DNA of 64,000 nucleotides, taken from Rugalucina vietnamica (Eukaryota; Mollusca; Bivalvia; Lucinida; Lucinidae). This document shows positions 10,139-21,641 of this stretch, one piece after another; within the stretch, counting starts at the first letter, position 1, and each line of letters opens with the position of its first letter. Below the pieces are notes generated by a model, which saw only the letters and a list, made by a program, of their open reading frames with translations, had not been told where the DNA came from and did not search any database. The translations under genes and the position numbers were made by a program. The DNA is taken from contig OZ024883.1 in NCBI GenBank assembly GCA_964017185.1, positions 41,718,395 through 41,782,394 on the forward strand, given 5' to 3'.

Positions 10139-11350
10139 GAGAGAAGGAGAGAGAGAGAGAGAGAATCAAAGTCGAGAAAGATTGTCTCTCTCTCTCTCTT
10201 TCTCTCTTCTCAGAGACGTTTTGCGCCTTTGAAATAAATAATCTTTATCGTGGAAATTGACAAAAATAAACAAATCTGTATTTTGGTTTATTTATTAGGT
10301 GCAGCTGCGACTATAACGATTCCAGACTTGGATAACGCTACCAATGGAGCTGTTGATGTTTTTTATGTTAACACACCATATGACGTGGCTGGTACAACCA
10401 CACAGATTTGGGATCCACAGATAGTCGAGCCTATCTTGGAAAATGTGAATGGTGAGTTAAGAATGTGCGACTTCTGTTAAAATCAATCACATTAGAGCTT
10501 TGTTTATTATGCGGTTCATCATGATGTTGTTCCGATGAAGCCGTGTTTGTACCAGAATAGCCCGGTGTCGTCCCGGTTACGACATGGTTACGCAATCTTT
10601 TTTCGAGTTATCTATGATCGAGCCTCTTTTAGCAGAACTCGAATAACAGAGTACCACTGTACAAAGGCATAATCGCAATGTGCAAACAATGTTCACAAGG
10701 TTTATCTCCAGTATGCAATCGCTGTTTAAAATGTCAATCAACTAGAGCTACCAGTGCTTGAACAAGATTATGATTTCAGCTTTCATAATAAATGTTTGTC
10801 GATTAATACAATTTTATGAACTATTTTCATAAATGAGAGGAATAGATCCAAACAACAATAACAATATGATTACGAGACACGCCCAGGCAATACGTTGTTT
10901 TTTAAATTTGTTTTTGTTTTATTTCTTTTTTTTTTTTTTTTTTTTTTTTTTCATTTTCAATATAATGGCTCAAAATATTGATTATATCCATGATTTTCGC
11001 GCATATTTCATGAATTATGACACAAAATACATTAAATGATATCGCCTGTTATCTTTCACAAATTAATCCAATTCACTTTTTACACAGAATCTCAGAAATC
11101 TGTTGACGATGTTGCTAAACCACCGGAGATATCGTCGGAAGAGCGACTGATTGCCATAGAGGAGAAGCGACTGGAAGTGGAGACTGAGCGTTTGCAAGTC
11201 GAAAAGGAACGTCTTGCAGTCGAAAAAGAACGCCTCTCATTGGAAAAGGAACACCTAGAAATAAATAGACAAAAATTCAATGTTTATATTTCCTCTTTGG
11301 CTGGCGTACAGCCCGTGGTGGAAATGATCCCTAGTGTTAATGGATGTTGA
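7896..11350 (+). CDS. Myb/SANT-like DNA-binding protein, three exons
   Basis: Exons 7896-8184, 10299-10451 and 11088-11350 join through GT-AG introns with matching phases to 705 bases, giving 234 residues with no internal stop. The next in-frame ATG (7902) is an alternative start. Residues about 10-95 form a Myb/SANT-like helix-turn-helix with the tryptophans spaced as in Myb_DNA-bind_5 proteins (VWESIKENVN, VKKKWQMLA, KAKWNLI). The middle exon is acidic and without a known fold. The last exon is a strongly predicted coiled coil with repeated ERL.VEKERL heptads. Such proteins are the usual partner of PIF/Harbinger transposases, where they bind DNA and help import the transposase into the nucleus. 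A broken Harbinger transposase lies convergent downstream (14975-18145). It could instead be a host gene of the NAIF1-like group. Confidence 0.75.
8578..8816 (-). mobile_element. Fold-back MITE, family A copy 4 (in Myb/SANT intron 1)
   Basis: Minus-oriented copy. The ends TGAGCCTGTACATGAGAAAAC and TTTTCTTATGCAGTGGCTCA are inverted. The hairpin at about 8711-8780 has arms GCGCTGATCAGCTGTGCAGT and complement. Confidence 0.8.
8895..9165. mobile_element. MITE, family G copy 1
   Basis: A stretch that starts CACGAAAACATGTCCGTGTA, passes through ATACCCCCTTGAACCCCAC, and ends with GCATGGGCGAGTTTTCGT. The two ends are imperfect inverted repeats. The same layout recurs at 57.9-58.3 kb. Non-coding. Confidence 0.6.
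9256..9326. repeat. (TTA)n microsatellite
   Basis: TTA trinucleotide run of about 70 bases with two TTG variants at the start. Confidence 0.95.
9364..9935. mobile_element. Possible GC-rich MITE (family H), diverged
   Basis: The left part TGCACCAGTCATTTGTATCC matches the terminal repeat of the element at 58461-58719. A weak inverted counterpart (GGGGATACAGCTGACGTATG) lies near 9915-9935. The interior has GC-rich CCCCGGC runs. The right border is uncertain. Confidence 0.4.
9991..10041. repeat. (CT)n microsatellite
   Basis: Pure CT run inside intron 1 of the Myb/SANT gene. It faces a (GA)n run starting 47 bases further on. Confidence 0.95.
10088..10207. repeat. (GA)n then (TC)n microsatellite
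   Basis: GA run to about 10163, then a short spacer and a TC run to about 10207. With the CT run upstream this makes a self-complementary segment that could fold into a long hairpin in the intron. Confidence 0.9.
10921..10951. repeat. Poly-T tract
   Basis: Nearly pure T run in intron 2 of the Myb/SANT gene, about 135 bases before the exon 3 splice site. Confidence 0.85.
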
Positions 11351-11909
11351 TAATTATTAGAAAGTCAATCCAACTTTATTCTTGTAAACATTTGAAGTTT
11401 GGTTGAAGTGATTTTAACGCCCCAGTGAACAGCTATGGAAACGTCAGGACGTTGTCTCCATTTTATGATGGTTTGACTTGAGGCAGACTCAGACATGAGC
11501 TGTAGCCGGTAATCAGATGGTGAGTTTGAACGATATTGATTTTTTTTCCAAAACTCATAATGGTAATTTAACACAAAAACTGTTTGCTATCTATAAATTT
11601 GTAGCAGAGCCATCAGTGCCCCTAACCCGCCACTCTCCCCAGCCAACTGAAAATGAAGGTGTCACTGATTCGTACCCTATCCACTTATGTCATTCTGAAA
11701 GTTCTCATACTGGCTCATTCAACTGCTAAAACGATTGATAATCACGGAATTTGAAAACATTCAACTTGAAGAAAGTAGGTCGGTCATATTTTTGAATTTT
11801 GGAGATATTGAGACCCAACAAGTTACATGTGCATACATACATAGTGTGTCTTACCTTAAATTAAACACATCAATATTATGAATCAAAGTCATTATTCCAA
11901 AGTATATAT
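11351..11909. other. 3' flank of Myb/SANT gene
   Basis: No gene is seen. A segment around 11410-11475 (ACGCCCCAGTGAAC, later CTCCATTTTATG) resembles one at 42245-42305, which suggests an unnamed dispersed repeat present at both sites. Confidence 0.4.
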
Positions 11910-12934
11910 ATCAACAAAAAAAGTTAAGGAAAATGTGTTCAAGTGCTTATTGCAATAAATCTAGTAGAGAGTTAGAAATGTAAACTTTAGTATGTTATAA
12001 AGTTTCTTTTTATCTTTCCAATGAGGTCTCATTTGAAGTTGTAGCATCAGCAGTGGCTGGGAAAAACAGTGTCAAAGTTGACTAGTCGTCAATCCCGTTT
12101 TCACAAATTTGCAATATTGTTTGGTTTGAGTAAAAAGTGTCAATAAGGACTCTTGCCTTAAAAGCATAGACTTTGAAGACAAATTTTCTCATGACAACGG
12201 GTTAGTGCACAAGACAAGATGTTGAGGCATGTCATACTGCTTTTCCTGTATCAGCATCAGTTCCTAGATGGCAATATCAGGCTGCAAAGCACCACAGCCA
12301 ACAGACAATTCTTTAGTCTGACCAACAATATGCCAAATTTCGTGCTGAGAAATCCGCCTCCTTTCCTCCTGAAGCAATACAGCAAGCGCCTAGGGCATTT
12401 TTGGTGCCAGTATTCCACACCAGACCATATCATACTGTCCCAGAATGTGTAGCACTTGTTCAGCGGGAGGCATGTCTGGTGGATGGGTTGCCTAGTCCTT
12501 CACCTCAACGTTGTTCCGACGTAGGTAATCTAGGGTGATACTGGGGCGATTTTATCTGACATTATCCTCTGGGTACCAACAATGGTACTGGAGCTGAAAA
12601 TGCTTTACAACAGGTCTGCTCACCTCAGTGTGTGCACTGTACAGCTGTTCATAAGAAAATGTGTCTATGGAGACAGGTTATTGTGTGAAAAAGCTCCAGT
12701 GACAATTGATACACAAATCAAACAATATGGCAATTTTGTGAAACAGGGAGGGGCGACCAGTCAACTTTGACATTGATTTTCCAAGCTTCTGTAAGTGCTA
12801 TCTTCTCAAATAAGCCCTCATTTGAAAGATAAAACGGCACTTCATAATAATATGGAGTTCACATTTCATGAAATATAACAGTTCTTGTATTACAGGCCCT
12901 CAAACACATTTTCCTTAACTTTTTTTTGTTGAGT
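11910..12934. mobile_element. Tc1/mariner-like transposon remnant
   Basis: About 1.0 kb flanked by TA-rich sites. The outer ends are inverted: TCAACAAAAAAAGTTAAGGA at 11911 and its complement TTCCTTAACTTTTTTTTGTTGA ending near 12932. Inner parts (CAAAGTTGACT and AGTCAACTTTG) extend the similarity to roughly 170 bases on each side. The interior holds a minus-strand transposase remnant. TA flanks and this size fit Tc1/mariner. Confidence 0.7.
12220..12545 (-). pseudogene. Tc1/mariner transposase C-terminal remnant
   Basis: Conceptual translation of the minus strand gives a decayed match to the end of a Tc1-like transposase: a DYLRRNNVEVKDW segment followed by a P.DMPPAEQVLHILGQ segment. This corresponds to the family's last catalytic block (SPDLNPIEH.WD). 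Downstream there is an EERRRISQHEIWHIVGQ-like stretch. Stops interrupt it, and the N-terminal DNA-binding half and first catalytic Asp are missing. It is inactive. Confidence 0.55.
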
Positions 12935-14374
12935 ATATTATATAAGCACTGTTTAATTAATCCATTATTTTCTCCCTCACTTCGTTCGTCCGCAAATAAA
13001 TAAAGTCTTTTCTCTATCGGTCTTAATATAAGGTCTTGCCTTGCAAAACTAATCACAATTCAAGAACCCTTCTGCAGAGTAATAAAGAACATAACACAAT
13101 ATTTTGAAATGCCGCTGTTGCTTCATTTTTCGACTCAATAACAACCACACTCAATTTCAGCAGTTTAAAACTGTCTACATATATGTTTATTATTCCACAA
13201 AAACGCATCCTGTTTCCATCCCATTTCACAGCTACAGTTTCGGATTATAGCCAGCCATCTCTGTAACGCATCTCTAATCTCTCAACAGTCTGAAACTTAG
13301 AATACTTTATTAAACACAGCACAACAACATTGCATTTTAAAACAGCAAAACTGAATACATATATAAATCAAACTTACTATTGTTTTAAAAACAAAGTTCT
13401 ACTTAAAACTAGTTACAATTACCGTAAAATCTCAAACTTGAACCGACATTTGTCAAATAAATGTACGACAAAATTCTAAAATACCCATAAAGCCCGTAAT
13501 TTCGTGGTTTGCGTTATAGAGTAAGAATATAGGAACCAGAAATCAATGCGATTAAATTTGAAGTCCCAACATAGACACCGGGTCGGGGAAAAATACATAA
13601 TACATAACTAAACATTTTTCCCGGCGACAAATTCGAGGAGCAGAATGACTTGTTCTCTCTCGTGAAAGTAAGAAGTAGGCTAAGTTTCAACCAAAAGTAT
13701 GGAAAACGGGCACGAAAAAGGACAGTCACAATAAACAGTCGTATCACGAACATAAAACGAACATAAAACCACTTTCCCTGGGACGTCGCTTACCATTTTT
13801 ACTGGAGACAACGCCAAACACCATTTTACTATAATTTCTTTAAGCAAGCGTGCATGTAATTGTTTTGTTCATTTAGCCGATCTTGTTTGCAAAATATCTA
13901 CAAATGTAATCTAACATTAAGTGTAATTGTGTCAATCCAGCTATTATAACCAAACATATTTGAACATTTTTACTCTAAATTATATGGGAAAATTTGACGA
14001 ACAAACGAAACGGTACCAAACTTGCGAAGCAACGAGCGTCGATGATTTTTCAAATTTCTAAAATCCTTATATACAGGCTACTGAGAAATGCTCACTCACA
14101 ATTGCACCATTTTTACGAAATCCTCGAGATAATACATGAACTCGAATACCAACCATATTCAGCTGAAAGACGACCGACCGAAAAGAAGTGCATTTCTTTG
14201 TCGCATTGTGAGGCGAGATCAAATTTTCTTGCACACCAGACAGAAATTGTCACACTTTTTGCCTGGGTGATAAAATTGCATCTCACCCAGGTGTTCTCAC
14301 CCAGGCTAAGTACGCCAAAAAAATTACACAAAACCTTGAAATAAACCAGATTTGGGGGGTTGTTGTGCAAGAAA
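12935..14374. other. No feature recognised
   Basis: AT-rich DNA with only short random open frames on both strands. No repeat, tRNA or conserved protein is seen. Confidence 0.5.
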
Positions 14375-14529
14375 AAGAATCTAATATGGTGTTCTATTCT
14401 AGATGGAAGTTTCCAACCCTCGGGATGACCGTGCTGAGCGGAACCTCGGCGGAGCCTCGGTTCCGCTCAGCACGGTCATCCCTTGGGTTGGAAACTTCCA
14501 TCTAGAACAGAACCCCATATAAGATTCTT
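14375..14529. mobile_element. Near-perfect 155-bp palindrome (fold-back MITE)
   Basis: Both halves read AAGAATCT.ATATGG, then TTCTAGATGGAAGTTTCC and GGATGACCGTGCTGAGCGGA, as inverted repeats of about 70 bp around a short GC-rich centre with few mismatches. It would form a single long hairpin. It is too short to code and is not related to families A or B. Confidence 0.85.
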
Positions 14530-14974
14530 ATATTGTTGAACCCTACGCCAATGTTCACCGTGAGGTAATGAGGAAACCCCTTGAGCTAATAGGTTTGATC
14601 TCGATAGTCATCATTTTATTGGATATTTGAATAATGATTGACGCCTGTCGACTTTGTTAAATCAAATAGAATACATCAGCATGATATGAAGATGAACTTA
14701 GTTTTTGGTTTTGAGGCGTTACAATCTTTACAGAAATAATTTGAAAATAAGCAATAATAAAGTTTATCATATTTTAATTTCGTACAGCTATAGGCGAATG
14801 GTGAAACAGTTTTTGTATGTATAACAAGGCCTTCCAAATTGGCTCATAGAATATGCATTTTTTCTTTTTTGGATTTTACGTAGGAAATAAAAAAAAAAAA
14901 AAAAAAATAGACGGGCTGGCAAAATTTGGTTTTATATACCTCATCACTAAAAATATTTGAGAAATACTGACCTG

Positions 14975-17900
14975 CTAAAAGAGCCTTTGAATTAAGTTAC
15001 GTCTGACTTGGAAGCCATCAATCAGCCCATTAGGATTGGGACCATTTCCTTGTCCTTGAGCAGGGTGTTGGTTGTTGTTTGCCTAATGATAGTATATGAA
15101 ATAAAATAATATTACATTTACTTCACTGAAACAACTTACAAGTATCAGCATATCTAACAACACAAGTACAACTGTAAACTTGAGTCATTTTGGGATGAAT
15201 AATAGTGCACCAGTCCTAATTTTCTATCAACGTTCTCTATAGTGGGGTTTTCAGCTTTTACATTCAAAAGGCCGGCATTCCGGGGTCAAATTATATATCT
15301 CCACCAAAACTGGTATGAGAATGAAAGCCCATCACCGCAAACTGTTACGAATTTGTAGACTTTGATTAACAGACAAGTATTATCACATCTCACGTTACCT
15401 GTTGGTTTGCCGGCAGGGGGATGTTGTTGTTAATGCACATATTGTGCAGTACGGCGGTGGCTACAATAATCCTGCAAGCTCTTGTGGGCGAATACAGCAA
15501 TGTACCACCACTGTGATCAATACATCGAAAACGCATCTTCCAGAGACCAAAACATCTTTCAATCACGTTCCTCGCCCGAGCATGCGCCCTGTTGTACCTT
15601 TCTTATTCCCTGGTGGTAGGGTTAAGAATTGATGTCAGCAAGCAGGGTTTGGCGGGGTAGGCACTGTCACATGAAAGTTACATTGACCTATTTAATACAC
15701 TACTGACAATGATGTGTATTTCTTTAAATACAAACCGATAAATGATCGGTGACGAACACTGCAATTGAGACAGAAATTTAGGTTAGATATCCACTATGTA
15801 TATGTTGTGGCTATAAACAATGTAATCACTCAATCACTATTGAAAATATCAATATCACTATTGAAAATATCAATATCAATTCTGCAGTGAAAATATCACT
15901 TTTATCCATTTTTGATATACAATTAATTTCAGTGTTAAGTATAAAATAAACCTTCGTATTCGTATTCGATATTCGAGTTATTCTCCTATAGCAGGATAGA
16001 TGGGTGCAGTCCATACAGAAATTGAACATTTATTGAAAGAAATTAACATAAAGCCCGGTTATTTTGTTTTTGCAAACACTTCAAATCAATTGTGTTGCAA
16101 GCACGATATGTTCATGGAATGGAAGTGTTTGCGAAAACGAAATAACCTGGATTTCTTATAATACTTTATTCAATGATAGTTAAATTTCTGCATGGACTGC
16201 ATATATCTATCAGTCAATAGAGTAATTGGTATAGGATAAAACTTGAATGTTTCATCCCAACTTTAGGCAGATTGCACTGTGCGTCACCGATCTGTTATCA
16301 TTTTGTATGTAAAGAATACCACGTGTTTAATAGTTGTGTTTTGGTAATTATTTCTTCATTGTTTCATTGGAACATGCATGTTTGCATAGTTAATAATATA
16401 AAGGTGAAGCTAGATTTGATTTATCCTTAATACGCTCGTATATATCAATTTTACAAGTCGGATGGTTTGTCTACTATATTTTGGACTGAACATATTTCAA
16501 AAGATGCTGTAGTTGCACTTTAATCATTAAACACTCTACATTGTGTAGTGGCTAAATGAAACGCAAAATACAGGACTTGTGCAAAACGTGTGTCTTGAAT
16601 TCATGAAGAGTAGGGCGATGCATCCTGTTATTACAACAATAGTTTGCATGTCCTTGACAGTTTCACAATATTACTTAACTCCTGGGCAATCAGGCTCGGT
16701 TTCAATACATACATTAAGTAATGTCATTAATTAAAAAAGATATGGCACAATATGGTCAGGTGGTGCTTATTTATGCCTGACTGTTTATTTTGTTAGATCT
16801 CCAAGACATCATGTTTTGTACATATGCATATGTATTTAAGTATATAGGTTTTAATATCAACATGACCATATTTGAGCTTCAAAGAATATATGATGGGGTT
16901 GAGGGCGATATAAGGAAATTAAAGGCAATGTTTCAAATTATTGAAATCTCATCAGAAGCTCTGCCGAGGATGAGACTCGAATAATATTAAAATGGGCCTT
17001 TAGATTTCCTTGTTGAGGCCTCAATACCATCATTGATTATTTTTCTCACCCATCCATTTTGACTCTCAATATAGGCTTTGAAGCTGTTCAAGCAGCCATT
17101 TTGTTTTTACATGAAACATTATGCAAATTTACCATTGAAAAAAAATTGGATATGCACTCATATTTAATCTGCATTTTTTGTTTGGGGGCTGGGGGGGGGG
17201 GGGGGCATAAAACTCTCAACATAATTTAAGTTTGAATTATTTTTTATCAAAGCAGCAGACTAGGATACAATTATTCCTGTAAAGTTCTTGAAATGAACAC
17301 CAGTCACTAACAGATGACGCCCAGCTTATCACTTCCTTATATGGGTGTACACATAAAGGTGTACATTTCTATTGGCTAAATGCAAAAATGAATGGCATCT
17401 TCAGACAGCGAAAATGTACTAGTACTAAGACAGAAATATCTCAGTTGGGCATACAATAGGATATCATTGTCTGATGGATGAGAATACTTTATGTATTTAA
17501 TATGAACCATCTATAAATAAAGACTTTATCATTATTTTCATCATTATTATTATTATTACCGAGAAAATATCCGCCAGTTATGGTCCCATTCTCAAACATT
17601 TGGCACAATGCCGAGTTTGACCAAACAAAGGAGTCGTGAGCAGAACCTGGCCATTTGGCAACAACGTCTAACAACTTCATGTTGGCATCACACGTACACA
17701 CCATGCACATTGATGGAATGAAAATTCTTCCTATTTACATAAATATGCTCCTCATCTGCTGGAGCTTTTACGCCGATATGGGTCCCGTCAACAGCGCCAA
17801 AAACATTTGGCAAAGTGGAGGCTGGTAAAAATTGGGCCGATATATTTAGCAAGTCTTGTCTTGAAGTCGGCATGGAAATGAACTGATGACATTTCCGAGC

Positions 17901-18145
17901 GATGGCCCCGGAAACATTATAAATGGTCCTTGACACACTTGCTTTACTGATATTATGGATATCGCCAATAACTGTTTGAAACGCTCCAGTGGCATAAAAC
18001 CTCAAAGCAACCATCACTTGCAATGACACGGGCAAGGGAGACGACCGATGCGTTGCTCTGTCAATATCGTCTCTAACAATGTCACAGACACGATTTATAA
18101 CGTCTCCAGAGAGACGGTATCTTTGGATAAAGCCCCTGCTTTACA
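14975..18145 (-). pseudogene. PIF/Harbinger transposase (HARBI1-like), disrupted
   Basis: DDE transposase that would excise and insert Harbinger elements. Minus-strand blocks, 5' to 3': 18145-17560 (a GDVINRVCDIVRDDI segment, then QVMVALRFYATG, then the first catalytic Asp in FGAVDGTHIGVKAP and the second in CDANMKLLDVV with WPGSAHDS); 15668-15399 (catalytic Glu in ARNVIERCFG); 15082-14975 (last 35 codons and TAG). The 15399/15082 intron has good GT-AG ends and phase. Lesions: a 4-base insertion near 17700 shifts frame, a TAA sits at about codon 22 of the middle block, and the splice site before that block is missing an AG. The 5' end stops at or near the assembly gap. It converges on the Myb/SANT gene, the expected partner protein. 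Confidence 0.8.
17187..17206. repeat. Poly-G tract
   Basis: A run of more than 14 G lies inside the long intron or insertion of the Harbinger transposase. It is prone to length error. Confidence 0.8.
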
Positions 18146-18162
18146 AGTAACCTTTGTTACCA

Positions 18163-18185
18163 NNNNNNNNNNNNNNNNNNNNNNN
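18163..18185. other. Assembly gap (23 N)
   Basis: Unknown bases lie next to a long TA repeat. The true sequence length here is unknown, and the 5' end of the Harbinger transposase may be lost in it. Confidence 1.

Positions 18186-18273
<88 letters not shown>
18186..18273. repeat. (TA)n microsatellite
   Basis: Pure TA run abutting the assembly gap. A similar run borders the other side of the Penelope-like element. Confidence 0.95.
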
Positions 18274-18277
<4 letters not shown>

Positions 18278-18361
18278 GAGATTTAGGTAATATACATCAA
18301 ACAATCAAACCCTGTCGGTAGCACTGGATCCAATTTGGATGCTAAAATGATATGCGGTAAG

Positions 18362-18979
18362 TATATATGGAGATTTTATCATCAACAGTGCAAAATCCTA
18401 TTTGTGCCTGAGCGCGCTTTCGCCTTTCGGCTTCTTCAGAGGCTTACTAAATACTACATAATAAGAGTGTGATATCTACATCTGCCTGTCATAGGCAGTC
18501 CAAAACTAGGAGACAAAATGTAATTTAAAAATTCTACATACTACTCATAACATTGTAAAACCTTATATAACTACATAAGAAATAAACACACCGCTACAAA
18601 CTAGAAAAATGTAACTACAGCAAAATGGCTAAGGAATTTTGAAAATGAAGAAATTTGGAAAATTAAACAGAAATTTAACAAAATTATTATTTTTGTGGGC
18701 TAATACATCTTGGAGAGGTTGGAAACAGTGCTAGAACTGTCAAAGTTGAAAATAAAAAGTACTAAATGGCGTAAAATCGTATAACTGAAATTGAGAGAAT
18801 TTCGTGACCGTTCACCTGTAGGATTATCGGAAATCTGAAGCGTCACCTGTAAGATTATCGGATTTCTATAGCGTCAGTCGTTAACACACCGCTACAAATG
18901 TAAATTATAAGAACAGCTCATAAGTAAGGTACAGGTGAAGGCGGAGTCTCTATGTGCAAAATGAAGGAGTAAAGCCTAT
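18362..18979 (-). repeat. Penelope-like terminal arm, 3' side
   Basis: Downstream arm in the sense of the element. It contains the sense-strand hammerhead-like motif (18406-18443) and short direct motifs such as CACCTGTAGGATTATCGG and CACCTGTAAGATTATCGG. The complementary copy is at 19901-20518. Confidence 0.9.
18406..18443 (-). ncRNA. Hammerhead-ribozyme-like motif (sense strand)
   Basis: Exact inverted copy of the motif at 20437-20474 and in the sense orientation of the element. It has core CTGAAGA, a 3-bp stem II (GCC/GGC) with a GAAA loop, core GAAA, a short GC stem III, then CTC before AGGC, which pairs with GCCT as stem I. Self-cleavage would fall after the CTC. Hammerheads are known in Penelope-like terminal repeats. 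Confidence 0.65.
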
Positions 18980-19106
18980 CAGGATATGGATAGACAGTGT
19001 GTAAAGGGGGATGAAGTCCAAAACGGGACATCAAATCGGATCAAATATCCATGTTAGGCTAACTATACATGCTGGCCTATTGCACTATGCTGTAACACTA
19101 CTGTGT

Positions 19107-19900
19107 TTAATCACCTTTATTGATACCATGTGGCTGGAGTGTGTTCAGGCGTCTGATCCAATACGTTTCACGAGCTTTTCTTGCCGAATCAGACCAGTTG
19201 ATGTCATGGTCAAGACAGCATAGAGCAACGTGGCTGTTAAAGTCATGTCCAGGTAAAGTGAAGTGTTCCGCTACCGGTGCCCTTTGAAACCTCCGGTGTT
19301 TCCAATCAGAGCGGTGACCATTGATACGCTTATGGAGGGGTTGTCCAGTCTCACCTATATACTGCTTGTTGCACTTTGTGCAGGTGAACAGATAAACCAC
19401 ATTCTTGGATTTGCAGTTTGTCTGATGTTTGAGTTTCACTGGCGCGCCGTTGGACGACTTGGCAACCTGAGTAGGTGTCATGACCTTGCAACAAGAACAT
19501 GCCCTTCCCCCACAAGGCTTCGACTCCCCAGGTGGGGTGTTGTCCATAGGGTCTTGTGGTAGTCTAGCTTTGACTAGAAGGTCCCTGAGACTCTTAGGGC
19601 GTCTATATGCCATCACGGGCTTCTTAGGAAATACCTTCTTCAGGCGTTCTGAGGAATCAATGATAGACCAGTGTTTGTTGACGATTTCCTTAACTTTGGG
19701 TAGTTCAGGATGATATGTCATAACAAAAGGGGTGGCCGTATCTGTCGACTCCTCTTTGGGTCTGTAAGATAGTAGATCCCCTCTCTTGTGTGATCTGGCT
19801 TTGGCGATAGCAGTACTTATTTCCTGTAAGCTGTAACCCCGTCTTTTCAGATGGCTGGTCAATTCCTTGACCCTGTTCTCAAATGCATCCGTTGTAGAGC

Positions 19901-19903
<3 letters not shown>
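19107..19903 (-). CDS. GIY-YIG endonuclease end of a Penelope-like protein, 5'-truncated
   Basis: The open frame runs from the arm boundary (about 19903) to the stop at 19107. The first 120 or so residues are the end of the reverse transcriptase and linker (YSLQEISTAIAKARSHKRGD and similar). A cysteine cluster (CGGRACSCC) follows. The last 100 residues are a GIY-YIG nuclease: VVYLFTC..C with QYIGETG, the catalytic Arg in LHKRINGHRSD, and the Glu in ARETYWIRRL. This domain nicks target DNA for target-primed reverse transcription. With no reverse transcriptase catalytic centre the copy cannot move alone. The frame is clean, which suggests youth. Confidence 0.8.
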
Positions 19904-20628
<725 letters not shown>

Positions 20629-20629
20629 A

Positions 20630-20662
<33 letters not shown>

Positions 20663-20805
20663 ATCCTGTTTAAAATAATAAAAAAAGTCATTTTAAAACA
20701 GTTTACAAGTATCAAAATATAAATTATATTTTTTCTTGAAGTTTTAGCAGAAAAATTTGACAAAAGTGCTTGGAAACTTGACAAAAAATAAGTTATTATT
20801 CTTAG

Positions 20806-21641
20806 TCTTCTTCCTGTCCGTCTTCTTCTTCGGCCACTTAGACCTGATGAGATAGAGAGGCAGAACAAAAGGAAATAACAAAACAAAAGAGCAGCAACAA
20901 AATTTAGAGAGAAGAGGAAAACTGAGCAACTTAAGCTGAAAGCAGTGAGTAGTTTTACTCATTATGAATAATTAGGAATTATTTTCGAAGAAAGTCATCT
21001 ATTTTCGATCTGATTCTACAATACTTTCTCAGAATTTATCTAAATCAACATATTGTTATTATCTATGAGGCATTACCAGGGGATGGGTCTTAACTCCCTG
21101 CTCCCTGAAATAGAAATGACCTTTCTTCCAAGCTCCAAAAATGTTTTCCTATGCTCCCAGTCATGCTCCCTAAAACCCCAAAGTTTTTGCTTGCACCACA
21201 GATCCCTGAAAATCAATGGCACATCTCTCCAGCTACCTGAAAATAAAAATGGCCATTTCACCCATATTCCCCAAAAACTCAAAGAAGGCCCCTTATTTCA
21301 AATGCAAAAGATAGAAAACACCACAGACCAAATTCTTAAAATTCAATGTAAAAGACCCACGGACTTATAAAACTTTTGTTCTCATTGGGTACAGTATGCT
21401 AATATTCAAACTTCGGAACAACTTAAGACTTTTAGTGGAATTGCTCCAGAAATACTAAAACAATATTCTAAACCAAGGAAGGATGTTTTTGGTCTTTCAG
21501 ACGTTAGAGGAATTACTCAATAAAAACAAAGAACTTGAAGAAGAGATTACAAAGCTAGAAGAAGAGAAAAAGTTTCTGGAGCCCCTGGTGTTCAGTATGC
21601 TGTGTGTACACAGCAACCCCACTCGAAATGGTTGTGCATAG
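20806..21641 (+). pseudogene. bZIP transcription factor fragment (Fos/ATF3/JDP2-like), one in-frame stop
   Basis: Two exons, 20806-20944 and 21501-21641, with GT-AG splice sites in matching phase. Exon one gives a proline/acidic lead (LRPDEIERQNKRK), a TAA at 20876-20878, then a basic region QNKRAATKFRERRKTEQ with the N-x7-R signature of bZIP proteins. Exon two gives a leucine zipper (TLEELLNKNKELEEEITKLE) and a short tail ending HSNPTRNGCA and TAG. The basic region binds DNA and the zipper dimerises. The stop truncates the protein before the DNA-binding part, so this is probably a pseudogene or gene fragment, unless the stop is an error. Upstream exons are not found; the Penelope-like insertion lies 290 bases upstream. 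An AATAAA lies near 21780. Confidence 0.6.

Noticed and set aside
10041..10232. Open frame encoding Arg-Glu repeats
   Set aside because: Translation of a (GA)n microsatellite; lies in an intron.
19263..19713. Plus-strand open frames within the Penelope-like element
   Set aside because: Shadows of the GIY-YIG coding strand.
21053..21370. 105-codon open frame between the bZIP exons
   Set aside because: Lies in the intron, has no recognisable domain and is built from short CTCCCTGAAA-type repeats.
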